Source of the DNA: Acidihalobacter aeolianus
GTDB taxonomy: Bacteria; Pseudomonadota; Gammaproteobacteria; DSM-5130; Acidihalobacteraceae
Length of the DNA: 64,000 nucleotides
Direction of reading: 5' to 3'
Assembly (NCBI RefSeq): GCF_001753165.1
Contig: NZ_CP017448.1
Coordinates: 824,462 to 888,461 of the forward strand
Made by a program: the position numbers and the translations under genes. This document shows, piece by piece, positions 8,917 through 18,956 of the stretch. Position 1 is the first letter of the stretch, and every line of letters begins with the position of its first letter. The notes under the pieces were generated by a model that made no database searches, was not told where the DNA came from, and saw only the letters and a program-made list of their open reading frames with translations.

Positions 8917-10997
8917 CTCGCAGCGGCCGGCTCGTCCGCGGCGAGGGCCGCGACGAGGGCCTCGAGGGCGTTGATCGGCGGTGCGCACGTCGCGCCGCGG
9001 CAATAGTAGGCACGCGGTGCATCGCCAGCCGGCTTGTCGGCGATGGCCGGCGGCAGGCCGGTTGCGCCGCCCGGCACCGCATAGGCCAGGCGCGCCGGTG
9101 CATAGGCCGCCAGGCAGCGCGCCAGCCATGCGCCCAGCGTTTCCTCCGGTCCGCGCAGGATCGCCAAGGCAGTGGGACGCAGCTGTTCCTCCAGGGCATC
9201 GAGCAGCGTGCAGTGTGCCGAGGGTGTCTGCGCGATGGCGCCGGAAGCGGCGGCCAGGGCGCGTTCGGCGGCTTCCAGGTAACGGGACTCTCCCGACAGA
9301 TGTCCGAGCCGGGTCAAGGCGAGGGTGGCTATGCCGTAGCCGGAGGGCATGGCTTCGTCCGCCATAGGCTGACTGCGTTGGATCAATGCCTCGTGATCGT
9401 CGGCGGTGAAGTAGAAACCACCGTGCTCACGGTCCTCGTAGTGTGCGAGCAGGGTATCCGCGAGCGCGCAGGCGAAGGCGAACTCCTCCTCGCGCCAGCG
9501 CAGCTGCAGCAGTTCGAGTACGCCCTCGAGCATGAAGGCGTAATCGTCGAGGTAGGCGGAAAGATGTGCGCGCCCGTCCTTGCAGGTCGCGAGCAGGCGT
9601 CCGTCCTCCCAGAGGGTGCTGCGCACGAAGTCGAGCGCGCGCGTCGCGCTTTGCGCATAGTCGTCGCGCTGCAGATGGCGCGCCGCGGCCGCCATGCCGC
9701 GGATCATGAGACCGTTCCAGGCGGTCAGGATCTTGTCGTCCAGGCCCGGCCGGATACGGGTCTCGCGCAGTGCGAACAGGCGCTCGCGGGCTGCGGCGAG
9801 ATGTGCCGCGGCGGTTGCCTCGTCGAGGCCAGCGATTGCGGCCGCTTCGGCCAGCGGGCGGGCGCCGACCAGATGCCAGCGGCCCTCGAAGTTGGGTGTC
9901 GAATCGAGACCGTAGCGCGCCGCGAACAGCGGGAAGTCGGTCTCGCCGACCGCTTCGCGCACCGCCTCGCGAGTCCAAACGTAGTAGCGGCCTTCCTCGC
10001 CCTCCGAGTCCGCGTCCAGCGACGAATAGAAACCGCCTTCCGGCGATTGCATCTCGCGCATGGCCCAGTCCGCGGTGGCCTCGGCCGTGGCGCGGAAATC
10101 CGCGCGCCCGGTGATCGCATGGGCCTGCGCATACAGGGCAAGCAGGGGGCCGTTGTCGTAGAGCATTTTCTCGAAGTGCGGGATCGCCCAGTGTTCGTCC
10201 ACCGAATAGCGCGCGAAGCCGCCGCCCAGGTGATCGAACAGACCGCCTTCGGCCATGCATTCCAGCGTGTGCAGGGCCATCTGCAGGGCCTGTTCGTCCT
10301 CGCGTCCGTCGAGCCGGGTGGCTGCCCAGTGACGCAGCAGGCGGTTGAGGCTTGCGGTATGCGGGAACTTGGGCGCCGACTCGAAGCCGCCGCTGACGCG
10401 GTCGTAGCGTTGCGCCAGTTCCGCGCGGGCACGATCCAGCGTCATCGCGCCGAGTGCGTTTGGGTCAGGGTCGTGACGGCCGAGACGACCGAGCATCTCG
10501 AGCAACTGTGCGTTCTGGCGGTCGATATCATCACGGCGTTCACGGTAGATTTCCGCGACGCGCTCGAGCAGTGCTGGGAAGCCGGGCAGGCCGTAGCGCG
10601 GGGATTTTGGGAAATACGTTCCGGCGAAGAAGGGGGCCTGTTCCGGTGTGAGGAACACGGTCAGCGGCCAGCCTCCGCCACGCTGACTGAGCAGATAGTG
10701 TGCGGTCTGGTAGATCCGGTCGATATCAGGCCGTTCCTCGCGGTCCACCTTGATGTTAATGAAATTCGCGTTCATGACGTCCGCAATGGCTCGGTCCTCG
10801 AACGACTCGTGCGCCATCACGTGACACCAGTGGCAGGCGGAATATCCGATAGAAAGCAGGATCGGCTTGTCCTCTTCGCGGGCACGGGTGAGGGCTTCCT
10901 CGCCCCAGGGATACCAGTCGACGGGGTTGTCGGCGTGCTGCTGCAGGTAGGGGCTGGTCTCGTCGGCAAGCCGGTTGCGCGGGGTGCTGGACATCAT
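8913..10997 (-). CDS. YyaL-like protein: thioredoxin domain plus (alpha/alpha)6 barrel (DUF255)
   Basis: A 694-residue protein of the DUF255/YyaL (spermatogenesis-associated protein 20-like) family. The start at 10997 is an ATG pair after AGGAC. The N-terminal thioredoxin-like domain has [26 protein letters not shown] and the redox motif CHWC in [16 protein letters not shown] at about residues 50-65. The rest is the glycan-hydrolase-like helical barrel typical of the family ([10 protein letters not shown] and [14 protein letters not shown]). The length fits the family. Its role is not established in bacteria. It probably stands alone, since both neighbours are on the other strand. Confidence 0.9.
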   Translation of the reverse strand: MMSSTPRNRLADETSPYLQQHADNPVDWYPWGEEALTRAREEDKPILLSIGYSACHWCHVMAHESFEDRAIADVMNANFINIKVDREERPDIDRIYQTAHYLLSQRGGGWPLTVFLTPEQAPFFAGTYFPKSPRYGLPGFPALLERVAEIYRERRDDIDRQNAQLLEMLGRLGRHDPDPNALGAMTLDRARAELAQRYDRVSGGFESAPKFPHTASLNRLLRHWAATRLDGREDEQALQMALHTLECMAEGGLFDHLGGGFARYSVDEHWAIPHFEKMLYDNGPLLALYAQAHAITGRADFRATAEATADWAMREMQSPEGGFYSSLDADSEGEEGRYYVWTREAVREAVGETDFPLFAARYGLDSTPNFEGRWHLVGARPLAEAAAIAGLDEATAAAHLAAARERLFALRETRIRPGLDDKILTAWNGLMIRGMAAAARHLQRDDYAQSATRALDFVRSTLWEDGRLLATCKDGRAHLSAYLDDYAFMLEGVLELLQLRWREEEFAFACALADTLLAHYEDREHGGFYFTADDHEALIQRSQPMADEAMPSGYGIATLALTRLGHLSGESRYLEAAERALAAASGAIAQTPSAHCTLLDALEEQLRPTALAILRGPEETLGAWLARCLAAYAPARLAYAVPGGATGLPPAIADKPAGDAPRAYYCRGATCAPPINALEALVAALAADEPAAAS

Positions 10998-11106
10998 GGC
11001 GGTCCTGTTGGGGTTCGTCGCGCACTTTAGCCCAGCCGGCGGCTGGATGTCGCGGTCGGTATTGGCGACGGTTGCGTTGGCGATTGTCGACTGATATGAA
11101 GTGATC

Positions 11107-11847
11107 ATGGGTACGGAAAGGCCGGAAGCGGCCACTCTTGAAGGTGCGGCGCTTGACCTGGCGGTGGCCCAGGCCCTGCGGCTGTCCCCGGAATTCGTCG
11201 ACGGTGTGGTGTCCGTCGACGGCGTACGCTTTGCGCCTTCGCGCGACTGGGCTGACGGTGGTCCGCTGATCGAGCAGTTCCGCATGCGCATCCACGTTCT
11301 CGAACTTTCCTGGGGGCGGGGGCAGGCGCTATGGGCCGCCGAATTTCCCGGCTTCGGTTTCGAGGACAACGGTTTCGCGCACGGCTGGAGTTCCGGCCCG
11401 ACGCCGCTGCTTGCAGCCATGCGTGCGCTGGTCGCCGCGCGTGCCCTGCACCGTACGGCACCGGCCGATAACGAGTGGGAGGATGCGGGGCGCCGTGAGG
11501 CCGTGGCCCTGCTGGTCGAGCTGGTGCGACGCGCCGGCGTCGGCAGCCCGGCGACCCCGATGCGCGTGCAGCGGCTGGTCGAGCATCTGCAGCGCGACGG
11601 ACTGAATCTCGGTTATCGCTTCACCGAGCGCCCTTATGGGCAATACTGCGAAACCCTGGCCAGCGACCTGGCCCGCCTGACGGCGCTGGGGGTGCTGCGT
11701 CTCAAGCGCGAGGCGGCCGGTGTTTCGAGCTACATGCCAGGTGCCGAAGCGGGTGATTTCGTCGCTCGCGAGCGCGGTTATGTGGACCGCCATCGCTTGG
11801 CCCTGGATCACCTGCTGCGCGACGGTGGCGGCACTACTTCTGCCTGA
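11107..11847 (+). CDS. Two-domain protein: NinX-like N terminus and YwgA-like C terminus
   Basis: A 246-residue cytoplasmic protein. Residues 1-115 resemble the phage NinX/DUF2591 family ([24 protein letters not shown], then [18 protein letters not shown]). Residues 130-235 resemble the YwgA/winged-helix type domain ([55 protein letters not shown]). These matches are from memory of family patterns. Function is unknown. It starts at ATG 11107; a GTG at 11101 is possible and no strong ribosome site decides. It lies between the divergent YyaL-like gene and rlmI. High third-position GC shows it is native in base use. Confidence 0.7.
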   Translation: MGTERPEAATLEGAALDLAVAQALRLSPEFVDGVVSVDGVRFAPSRDWADGGPLIEQFRMRIHVLELSWGRGQALWAAEFPGFGFEDNGFAHGWSSGPTPLLAAMRALVAARALHRTAPADNEWEDAGRREAVALLVELVRRAGVGSPATPMRVQRLVEHLQRDGLNLGYRFTERPYGQYCETLASDLARLTALGVLRLKREAAGVSSYMPGAEAGDFVARERGYVDRHRLALDHLLRDGGGTTSA

Positions 11848-11872
11848 GTCCGTCAGCGCTGGCGTCATGCCG

Positions 11873-11878
11873 TACAAT
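11873..11878 (+). promoter_or_regulatory. Possible -10 element for rlmI
   Basis: TACAAT lies 28 bases before the GTG start of rlmI, with no convincing -35 hexamer at 16-18 bases upstream. It would give a short leader of about 20 bases. Confidence 0.35.
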
Positions 11879-11906
11879 ACACCCTCTTTGCCGGAGGGGC
11901 CCCTCA

Positions 11907-13106
11907 GTGACCGATACCGAATTGCCCGCGCTGCGTCTCAAACGCGGCGAGGACCGCCGGCTGCGTGCAGGCCATCTCTGGGTGTTCAGCAACGAGATCG
12001 ACGTCAAGCACACACCACTCGATGCCTTCGCGCCTGGCGACCCGGTGACCATCGAGGACGCCCAGGGCCACGCGCTCGGTACCGGCTACGTCAATCCCCA
12101 TTCGCTGATCTGCGCCCGGCTATTGTCTCGCGATCGTCAGCACCCCTGGGGGCCGTCGCTGCTGGTGCACCGACTGAAGGTGGCCTTGAGTCTGCGCGAG
12201 CGCCTGTACGCAAGCCCCTACTACCGCCTCGTGCATGGCGAGGGCGATGGGCTGCCGGGTCTCGTGGTCGACCGCTACGGCGAGGTGCTCAGCGTGCAGG
12301 TGACCACCGCGGGCATAGAACGCCAGCTCGATGCCCTGCTGGCGGCGCTGGACAAGGTGGTACGACCGGCGACTGTGCTGCTGCGCAACGACACCGCGAT
12401 CCGCGAGCTTGAGGGACTGGAACGTTACGTCCGCGCGGCGCAGGGCGAGCCGCCGGCCGATATTGAGGTCGAGGAGGGCGGTCGGCACTTCGTCGCGCCG
12501 TTGGCATCCGGCCAGAAGACCGGCTGGTTCTACGATCAGCGCGACAACCGCGACCGCCTGGCGGACTTCGTCGCCGGGGCGCGCGTGCTCGACGTGTTCA
12601 GCTACGTCGGCGCCTGGGGCGTGCGCGCGGCGTTGAGCGGAGCGCGCGAGGCGCTGTGTGTGGACGAATCGCAGACGGCGCTCGATTATGCCGCGCGCAA
12701 CGCGGCACTCAACGGCGTGGACGATCGCGTGGCGACGCGGCGCGGCGATGCCTTCGAGGTCCTGCGGGAGCTGCGCGAGGCCGGCGAACGTTTCGACGTC
12801 GTGATCCTCGACCCGCCGGCCTTCATCAAGCGGCGCAAGGATCAGCGTGCCGGGGAACAGGCCTACCGGCGCCTGAATCAGGCCGGCATGCAACTGCTCG
12901 ATCGCGACGGTTTCCTGATTTCGTGCTCGTGCTCCTACCACCTGCCACGCGACACCCTGGTCGCGCAGATGCAGCAGGCGGCACGCCACCTAGACCGGGA
13001 ACTTCAGGTGTTGGTGCAGGGCTATCAGTCTGCCGATCATCCGATGCATCCGGCGATTCCGGAGACGGCCTATCTGAAGGTGGTGTACGGGCGCGTGCAT
13101 CGTTGA
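11907..13106 (+). CDS. rlmI: 23S rRNA (cytosine-5)-methyltransferase RlmI-like
   Basis: A 399-residue class I SAM-dependent methyltransferase. An N-terminal PUA-like RNA-binding domain (LKRGEDRRLRAGHLWVFSNEI, with DPVTIEDAQGHALGTGYVN) is followed by the central EEHI-type domain (LVHGEGDGLPGLVVDRYG). The C-terminal Rossmann domain has VLDVFSYVGAWG as SAM motif I, DPPAFIKRRKDQ, and the cysteine-rich SCSCSYHL near residue 342, which carries the catalytic cysteine. E. coli RlmI methylates C1962 of 23S rRNA. The GTG start is preceded by GGAGG at nine bases. Confidence 0.9.
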   Translation: MTDTELPALRLKRGEDRRLRAGHLWVFSNEIDVKHTPLDAFAPGDPVTIEDAQGHALGTGYVNPHSLICARLLSRDRQHPWGPSLLVHRLKVALSLRERLYASPYYRLVHGEGDGLPGLVVDRYGEVLSVQVTTAGIERQLDALLAALDKVVRPATVLLRNDTAIRELEGLERYVRAAQGEPPADIEVEEGGRHFVAPLASGQKTGWFYDQRDNRDRLADFVAGARVLDVFSYVGAWGVRAALSGAREALCVDESQTALDYAARNAALNGVDDRVATRRGDAFEVLRELREAGERFDVVILDPPAFIKRRKDQRAGEQAYRRLNQAGMQLLDRDGFLISCSCSYHLPRDTLVAQMQQAARHLDRELQVLVQGYQSADHPMHPAIPETAYLKVVYGRVHR

Positions 13107-13240
13107 TAGGGTTATCGGTAGCACGGCAAAGCGAAGCCTGCTCCCGGCGGTGTGGGGTGTTGCCCTGATCGGTGGGCGTAAGCTACTTTGCGGCGCGCAC
13201 CATCACGCCCTCCTGTTGTTCCTCGACGGTGATCAATCGC

Positions 13241-13714
13241 ATGGAAAAAGCACAAATCCTGGAAGCTCTGACGCCGATCGCGGTACTGCAGGCCATTACC
13301 CCAGAGGCCGTTCAGTCGATCCCTTATTGCCACGTGCGGCATAATTTAGTCGCGATCTACCAATTCCCATTCCATATAGGCCGTGACTCCCGGGTCAGGG
13401 TGGACGAGAAAACCGGCGAACTGCTCAGGATCGAACGCCAAAAGGTGGGTGTCAGTGACCCCAACAACGATCTATATCTGATAGACAGCGGCGGACTTCT
13501 CAACATCTCCAGAGCCCATCTGAAGATCGCGCGCCACGATAACAAATTCAAGATTGTCGACCGCGATAGCGCCTGTGGATGCCTTGTAAATGATGAGCAT
13601 TTTGGCGGCCAGGACGCGGGCGGTGAGCATCTTATCGAGGATGGCGATGAACTGGGTATCGGTACTCAGGACACACCTTACCGGTTCCGATTCATTGTTT
13701 TGGAAACCACGTGA
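13241..13714 (+). CDS. FHA-domain protein
   Basis: A 157-residue protein whose residues 45-150 form a forkhead-associated domain, a phosphothreonine-peptide binding module. Visible elements are FHIGRDSRVRV (GR of strand 3-4 loop), the S-x2-H motif in ISRAHLKI, the variant NDEH segment in DRDSACGCLVNDEHF, and LIEDGDELGIG. The first 40 residues are helical and unassigned. ATG 13241 was chosen because upstream codons in this frame do not add recognisable domain sequence. The partner kinase is not nearby. Third-position composition is less GC-rich than in the neighbours. Confidence 0.82.
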   Translation: MEKAQILEALTPIAVLQAITPEAVQSIPYCHVRHNLVAIYQFPFHIGRDSRVRVDEKTGELLRIERQKVGVSDPNNDLYLIDSGGLLNISRAHLKIARHDNKFKIVDRDSACGCLVNDEHFGGQDAGGEHLIEDGDELGIGTQDTPYRFRFIVLETT

Positions 13715-13887
13715 GAGGCTGACAAGCCAATAGGCGGCATTGCGCCCCAGCGGGTGCGAATAAGACCTGGGTAATCGCGAGTGTATTCGGATTGCGAGCG
13801 CGCTAAGTCTGCAATGACAGCAAAAGGGCAAAGCCTCAGCTCGCATTGGTCCCCTTATGTGGCGAGAGCAATGATGCACGCGAAACG

Positions 13888-13921
13888 CGTCATGCAGATC
13901 ATGTCAGTTAATTGCATGACG
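13888..13921. repeat. 9-bp inverted repeat in the gap before lgt
   Basis: In the 293-base gap 13715-14007 the arms CGTCATGCA (13888-13896) and TGCATGACG (13913-13921) form a perfect inverted repeat with a 16-base loop. There is no T-run after it, so it is not a clear terminator. Nothing else was recognised in the gap apart from a possible weak -10 (TAGCAT near 13996) before lgt. Confidence 0.5.
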
Positions 13922-14007
13922 TACCGCTGCATGTGCTTGTAAACGCAAGTCGCAACAACACCAATCCGCACCACAACACCACGAACGCTCTGCTAGCATA
14001 GCCAACC

Positions 14008-14801
14008 ATGATCCCTTACCCGCATATCGATCCGATCGCCTTCGCCATCGGCCCCGTGAAGGTGCACTGGTACGGCATCATGTATCTCGCCGGCTTCGCC
14101 GCTTATCTCGCGCTCGGCACTTATCGCGCGCGCAAGCCGGAATACCCGCTCAACCCCGAGCAGGTCGGCGATGCCCTGTTCTACGGCGCGCTCGGTGTGG
14201 TGCTCGGCGGGCGCATCGGCTATGTGCTGTTCTACAACTTCCCAATATATCTCGCGCATCCGCTCCAGGTGTTTGCCGTGTGGGACGGCGGCATGAGTTT
14301 TCACGGCGGCATGGTGGGTGTGATCCTGGCAATGGCTTGGTATGCCCGACGCATCGGCCTGAAGCTGTTCCAGGTGACCGACTTCATCGCGCCGATGGTG
14401 CCGATCGGTCTGGCCTGCGGGCGCATCGGCAACTTCATCAACGGCGAGCTGTGGGGCAAGGTCACCACGCTGCCCTGGGGTATGGTGTTCCCCAACGCGG
14501 GCCCTCTGCCACGCCAGCCGAGCCAGCTTTACGAGTTCTTTTTCGAGGGCGTGGTGCTGTTCAGCACCTTGTGGCTGTTTTCCAGGAAACCGCGCCCGCT
14601 CGGCGCCGTGTCCGGGCTGTTCCTGCTGCTCTACGGGACATTCCGTTTCCTGGTCGAATTCGTGCGCGAGCCCGACCCCCAGCTCGGCTATCTCGCCTTC
14701 GGCTGGGTGACCATGGGGCAGGTGCTCAGCCTGCCGATGATCCTGCTCGGCGCGGGTCTGCTGATGTGGGCCTATCGCGCGCGCAACCAAGGGGTAAGGG
14801 C

Positions 14802-14805
<4 letters not shown>
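14008..14805 (+). CDS. lgt: Prolipoprotein diacylglyceryl transferase
   Basis: A 265-residue inner-membrane enzyme that moves diacylglycerol from phosphatidylglycerol to the lipobox cysteine of prolipoproteins. Several membrane helices are visible. The conserved [11 protein letters not shown] motif (around residue 70), [10 protein letters not shown], and the Lgt signature [15 protein letters not shown] are present. The stop TGA overlaps the ATG of thyA (ATGA), as in many gammaproteobacterial lgt-thyA pairs. Confidence 0.97.
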
Positions 14806-15592
<787 letters not shown>

Positions 15593-15596
<4 letters not shown>

Positions 15597-16096
15597 GTCG
15601 GCCGATCGTTTCGCTGGTGGTTGCGGTCGCGCGCAATGGCGTGATCGGCCGCGACAACGATCTGCCCTGGCGACTGCCCGACGACCTCAAGCGGTTCAAG
15701 GCGGTCACTCTGGGCAAGCCGGTGGTGATGGGGCGCAAGACCTTCGAGTCCATCGGCCGGCCGCTGCCGGGGCGGGAGAACCGTATCGTCACGCGCCAAC
15801 CGGGCCTGCGCATCGAGGGATGCCGCGTGTTCCAGCGTCTGGAGGACGCGCTTGCCGGTCCCGACGAGGAGATCATGGTGATCGGCGGCGCGCAGATCTA
15901 TGCCGAGGCGCTGCCCCTGGCGGAGCGTCTGTATCTCACTGAGGTCGACGTCGAAGCCGAGGGCGATGCGCGCTTTCCGGTCATCAATCCGTTGCTGTGG
16001 CGTGAGCTCAGCCGCGAAGAACATGCGGCCGATGCTCGTCATGCCCACGGATTCGTATATCGTGTGCTGGAACGCGCGGGTGAGGAGATCGTCTGA
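15593..16096 (+). CDS. folA: Dihydrofolate reductase
   Basis: A 167-residue DHFR that reduces dihydrofolate to tetrahydrofolate with [38 protein letters not shown] is the classic N terminus with the substrate-binding acidic residue after [28 protein letters not shown] and [13 protein letters not shown] complete the signature. It begins with GTG overlapping the thyA stop (GTGA). It is the last gene of lgt-thyA-folA. Confidence 0.97.
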
Positions 16097-16178
16097 GCCC
16101 GTGATTGCAGTCGGATTGCCTGAAAAACGAACGGCGGCCGAAGAATGCAAAGCTAGTAGCGATATTGGGGCGCCAGCC

Positions 16179-17018
16179 ATGAGCGACGGAGATATCATCG
16201 CGGAACCGATAGGCCACGCGACGAAGGAAGAGACCACTACCAATAAACGGGTGTTCTCGTTCTGGGACGATCTCAGCGATTTCGGCCCTGAGTCAGTCGA
16301 CGACGCGATGCATTACTGCATGGGGCGGCTCAGTGCCTGGATCGGCGCGCAAAACGCCTATTGGATTGGCACGATACGCATGGTAGACGGCCGGGATGCC
16401 TCCCTCGACGCCCTGAGCGGTTGGCGCCTGAGGGCGTTGCACACCCTCTACCCGCATCTGACCCACCCTCGGCGGTTGAAACAGGCGCGCAAGGTGTTCG
16501 ACTCGACCGATCCTGGGATGTCCACCCTGGCAGCCCTAGCCAGTGCCGGGCAATTCCGTTCATATAGTCTGGGTACGGGAATGCTGGATCTAGAGCAGTA
16601 CCGGCAGACGGATCATTACGATTACTTTTATCGCAAACCCGGCATCTGTGATCGCATTTGGGTGGTGTTTCCGGTGAATGTGGATGCCGAGTCCTGCTTC
16701 TGCTTCGACCGGATCGGCGACGATGTCTGGTTCAGTGCCGAGGATATCGAAGTCGTTACCCAGGCCCTGCGCGGCATCAAGTGGTTTCATCGTCAGCTGT
16801 TGCTGAGCCATGGTCTGGGTTTGGCCAGCGAAAAGCTCATGCCGGCCGAACGGCGCATGGCCCAGGCCCTGCTCAGCGGCGCGTCGGAAAAGGTCATCGC
16901 AGAACGCCTAGGGCTGACGCCGGCGAGCGCTCACCAGTATGCCAGTATGGTGTATCGGAAATATGGTGTTCGCGGTCGCTCGGAATTCATGTCCTTGTGG
17001 GTCAACAACCGCTTCTAA
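16179..17018 (+). CDS. LuxR-family transcriptional regulator
   Basis: A 279-residue regulator. The C-terminal 60 residues form a LuxR/FixJ-type HTH (LMPAERRMAQALLSGASEKVIAERLGLTPASAHQYASMVYRKYGVRGRSEF). The N-terminal 210 residues form an unassigned sensor domain, perhaps GAF/PAS-like (DRIWVVFPVNVDAESCFCFDR, then EDIEVVTQALRGIKWFHRQ). They do not match the acyl-homoserine-lactone pocket clearly, so the ligand is unknown. ATG 16179 has a GGGGCG site; codons upstream overlap folA and look non-coding. A 22-bp palindrome lies 51 bases after its stop. Confidence 0.85.
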   Translation: MSDGDIIAEPIGHATKEETTTNKRVFSFWDDLSDFGPESVDDAMHYCMGRLSAWIGAQNAYWIGTIRMVDGRDASLDALSGWRLRALHTLYPHLTHPRRLKQARKVFDSTDPGMSTLAALASAGQFRSYSLGTGMLDLEQYRQTDHYDYFYRKPGICDRIWVVFPVNVDAESCFCFDRIGDDVWFSAEDIEVVTQALRGIKWFHRQLLLSHGLGLASEKLMPAERRMAQALLSGASEKVIAERLGLTPASAHQYASMVYRKYGVRGRSEFMSLWVNNRF

Positions 17019-17068
17019 CCCCGTCCCGCGCTGCGTCCTGTTGGCGTACCCAGTGTTGCTCAGCCTAT

Positions 17069-17090
17069 ACCCTTGCTAATTCGCAAGGGT
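17069..17090. promoter_or_regulatory. 22-bp palindrome, possible LuxR-type operator
   Basis: ACCCTTGC (17069-17076) and GCAAGGGT (17083-17090) are perfect 8-bp arms around a 6-base centre. The size and symmetry fit a lux-box-like operator between the LuxR-type gene and the next gene. No T-run follows, so it is a poor terminator. Confidence 0.45.
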
Positions 17091-17151
17091 TCCCATCCTG
17101 GACTACATAAATATCATTACATCAGCGCATCCTGATGGATGAGCCGTTGCT

Positions 17152-17874
17152 TTGTTCGGGGCCCTGTCGAGACAAGACTGCGCCGGCGTAATCGGTGCGG
17201 TGTTTCGGCAAGTGCCCGAACAACCTTTCGTCGACCATGGAGAGGGCATAGCCGATGCAAAGGACGTACTGGTGTCGAGCGAGTGCTGCGTCATGTTGAC
17301 GGGACCGGTCGAGGTGCCGGCGGTGAAGCCCGTTACGGATACCTGGGGCTTCTTCGGGCATGACGGGATGATGGCCGGCGGCGTGGTGACCTTCCGTCCG
17401 GGCGCAACCCGATTCATTTCGTTCACGGCGCATTTCAGCGACGCGGAACTCAGGGTGGAAAGCGCCCTGGATTGCTCTTCATGGAGCCGCTGTGCCTGGA
17501 ACGGGGGTGCGATGCACGATCTTTCATCGCATCTGCGCTTTTCTAGTCCACCCGGCAACTCGGACCTGTTTTACGTTGGCTACGCTGCGGCGAGCGGGAA
17601 CATACTGGCAAAGCACCTTGCGTTGACCGCTTTCCGCTTCCATGGCGGGCAAAAAAACGGGTCATTCATAGCCTATGTATCCGATTGCCCTTCCCGGTGT
17701 GAGTCATCAGGCACGACTTACGTACAGCATGGTTCTCCATCCCCGATTGATCGTTTTTTCCTGCACCTCCCTCCCTTGGGAGCTGTAGCGATATTTGCAT
17801 GCGGATTCTTGCTGTTGGCAGCGTTATACGTTCGTATTTCGATGCCGAATCAGTACGCTCGATCCCCCGATTGA
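17152..17874 (+). CDS. Unknown protein with a C-terminal membrane anchor
   Basis: A frame of up to 240 residues with GC-rich third positions, which supports real coding. No family was recognised. It has several cysteines (SSECC, CSSWSRC, SDCPSRCES), glycine- and aromatic-rich beta-like segments, and one strong hydrophobic helix near the C terminus (about residues 205-228, FFLHLPPLGAVAIFACGFLLLAALYV) followed by a short basic tail. No signal peptide is clear from the TTG at 17152, so the start is uncertain; ATG 17293 is an alternative. It precedes the exported cupredoxin-like gene by 58 bases and may be co-transcribed with it. A competing reverse-strand frame (17103-17558) looks like a shadow. 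Confidence 0.5.
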   Translation: MFGALSRQDCAGVIGAVFRQVPEQPFVDHGEGIADAKDVLVSSECCVMLTGPVEVPAVKPVTDTWGFFGHDGMMAGGVVTFRPGATRFISFTAHFSDAELRVESALDCSSWSRCAWNGGAMHDLSSHLRFSSPPGNSDLFYVGYAAASGNILAKHLALTAFRFHGGQKNGSFIAYVSDCPSRCESSGTTYVQHGSPSPIDRFFLHLPPLGAVAIFACGFLLLAALYVRISMPNQYARSPD

Positions 17875-17932
17875 GTGCTCGTTCGTAGCCGGGGCGATGT
17901 GTATAAGCCGACCGTCGTACAGAGGTGAAGCG

Positions 17933-18907
17933 ATGAGTAAATTCCTGGAGCGGTTTTCGAAGAGCACTGCGGCAACGCGGTCGGTTCGTCATACCATCGG
18001 AATGTCGATGGTGTTAGCACTCGTGGTTTCAGCCGGGTCTGCTGCCGCTGCTCAGGCTGGCGACGGAATGACCCATACATGCGGACGCTTGTGTCGGGAT
18101 GGTGTGGTGGCACCCGACGGTCTGGGTTTCGACGTCATGAACGTCCAACTCGTATTGGGCACGCATTTGCGTTTCGACAATTCAGGGCGAAAGACGCTCA
18201 AGGTCGATATCGATACCTGGCGCGGCATCCGTGTGCGTCAGCTTTCCGTGCCGGCGCACGGAACGGCCGAATGGACCCCTGAACACTATGGGGTTTACGA
18301 CTATTTCAATGCCGGCACGACGGATTTTTCCGGTGTGAAAATCGATGATGGTCGCGGTGGCAAGGTCTACCAGGTCGTTGCCAGACATCGCTCTGCGAAT
18401 TTCCCGGACCCGGGTTACGGTGTCGTTGTCGTCACCAATAGGAGGGGCGGGGGCATCCCGCTCAGTGCGGACTATGGTTCGGCGGAGGTGCCGGATCCAA
18501 GACAGGGCCGAACCGTGCATGCCTTCATGGACAGGCCGCGTGCCTGGATGGAGATTTCCTCATACACGATGACCTTCAAGCCCTGGGTGCTCGTGGTCAG
18601 GGCCGGGCAACCGATCGGCCTGTATAACGAGGACGGCATGAATCACGCCTTTTTCCCCGGCAGCTATCCCGTGATGTACGACGACCGCGGGCACCTGCGC
18701 TGGTATCGCGACCACTTTCGCGGATTCGTGCTGCACAAGGACGGTGGGCATCGCGTCGTGAGGTTCTACCGTCCGGGGGTTCACCATGTGTTCTGCATAC
18801 TGCATGCCTCCCCCTGGCGTCACACCTACAGGCCGCACCGGATGGCGGGTAATTTCCCCTACGTCATGGATGCGGTCATCGTGGTCGAACCGCGGCCGAG
18901 CGTTTGA
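17933..18907 (+). CDS. Exported cupredoxin-like protein
   Basis: A 324-residue periplasmic protein with an N-terminal signal (hydrophobic core around 22-36, likely cleavage after AQA at 42). The C-terminal 110 residues look like a cupredoxin: H238 in GMNHAFFPGSYP, then C288, H291 and further H297 and M304 in VHHVFCILHASPWRHTYR and following, ending in the beta strand DAVIVVE. The spacing after the cysteine is longer than in plastocyanin or rusticyanin, so a type 1 copper site is plausible but not certain. Residues 60-150 may be a second degenerate beta-barrel. AGAGG lies before ATG 17933. Function is unknown; electron transfer or copper handling is likely. Confidence 0.72.
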   Translation: MSKFLERFSKSTAATRSVRHTIGMSMVLALVVSAGSAAAAQAGDGMTHTCGRLCRDGVVAPDGLGFDVMNVQLVLGTHLRFDNSGRKTLKVDIDTWRGIRVRQLSVPAHGTAEWTPEHYGVYDYFNAGTTDFSGVKIDDGRGGKVYQVVARHRSANFPDPGYGVVVVTNRRGGGIPLSADYGSAEVPDPRQGRTVHAFMDRPRAWMEISSYTMTFKPWVLVVRAGQPIGLYNEDGMNHAFFPGSYPVMYDDRGHLRWYRDHFRGFVLHKDGGHRVVRFYRPGVHHVFCILHASPWRHTYRPHRMAGNFPYVMDAVIVVEPRPSV

Positions 18908-18956
18908 GGGCGTGATCCGGACGGATTGGCCCAGTGAATAAACGGGAGCGGGTCGT

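Noticed and set aside
8622-11030. Forward frame of 802 codons opposite the YyaL-like gene
   Set aside because: It is a shadow of a clear family protein on the minus strand; its composition is Arg/Gly/Ala-rich without domains.
17103-17558. Reverse-strand frame of 151 codons opposite the unknown membrane protein gene
   Set aside because: The forward frame has GC-rich third positions and a clear membrane helix; the reverse frame has composition typical of a shadow.
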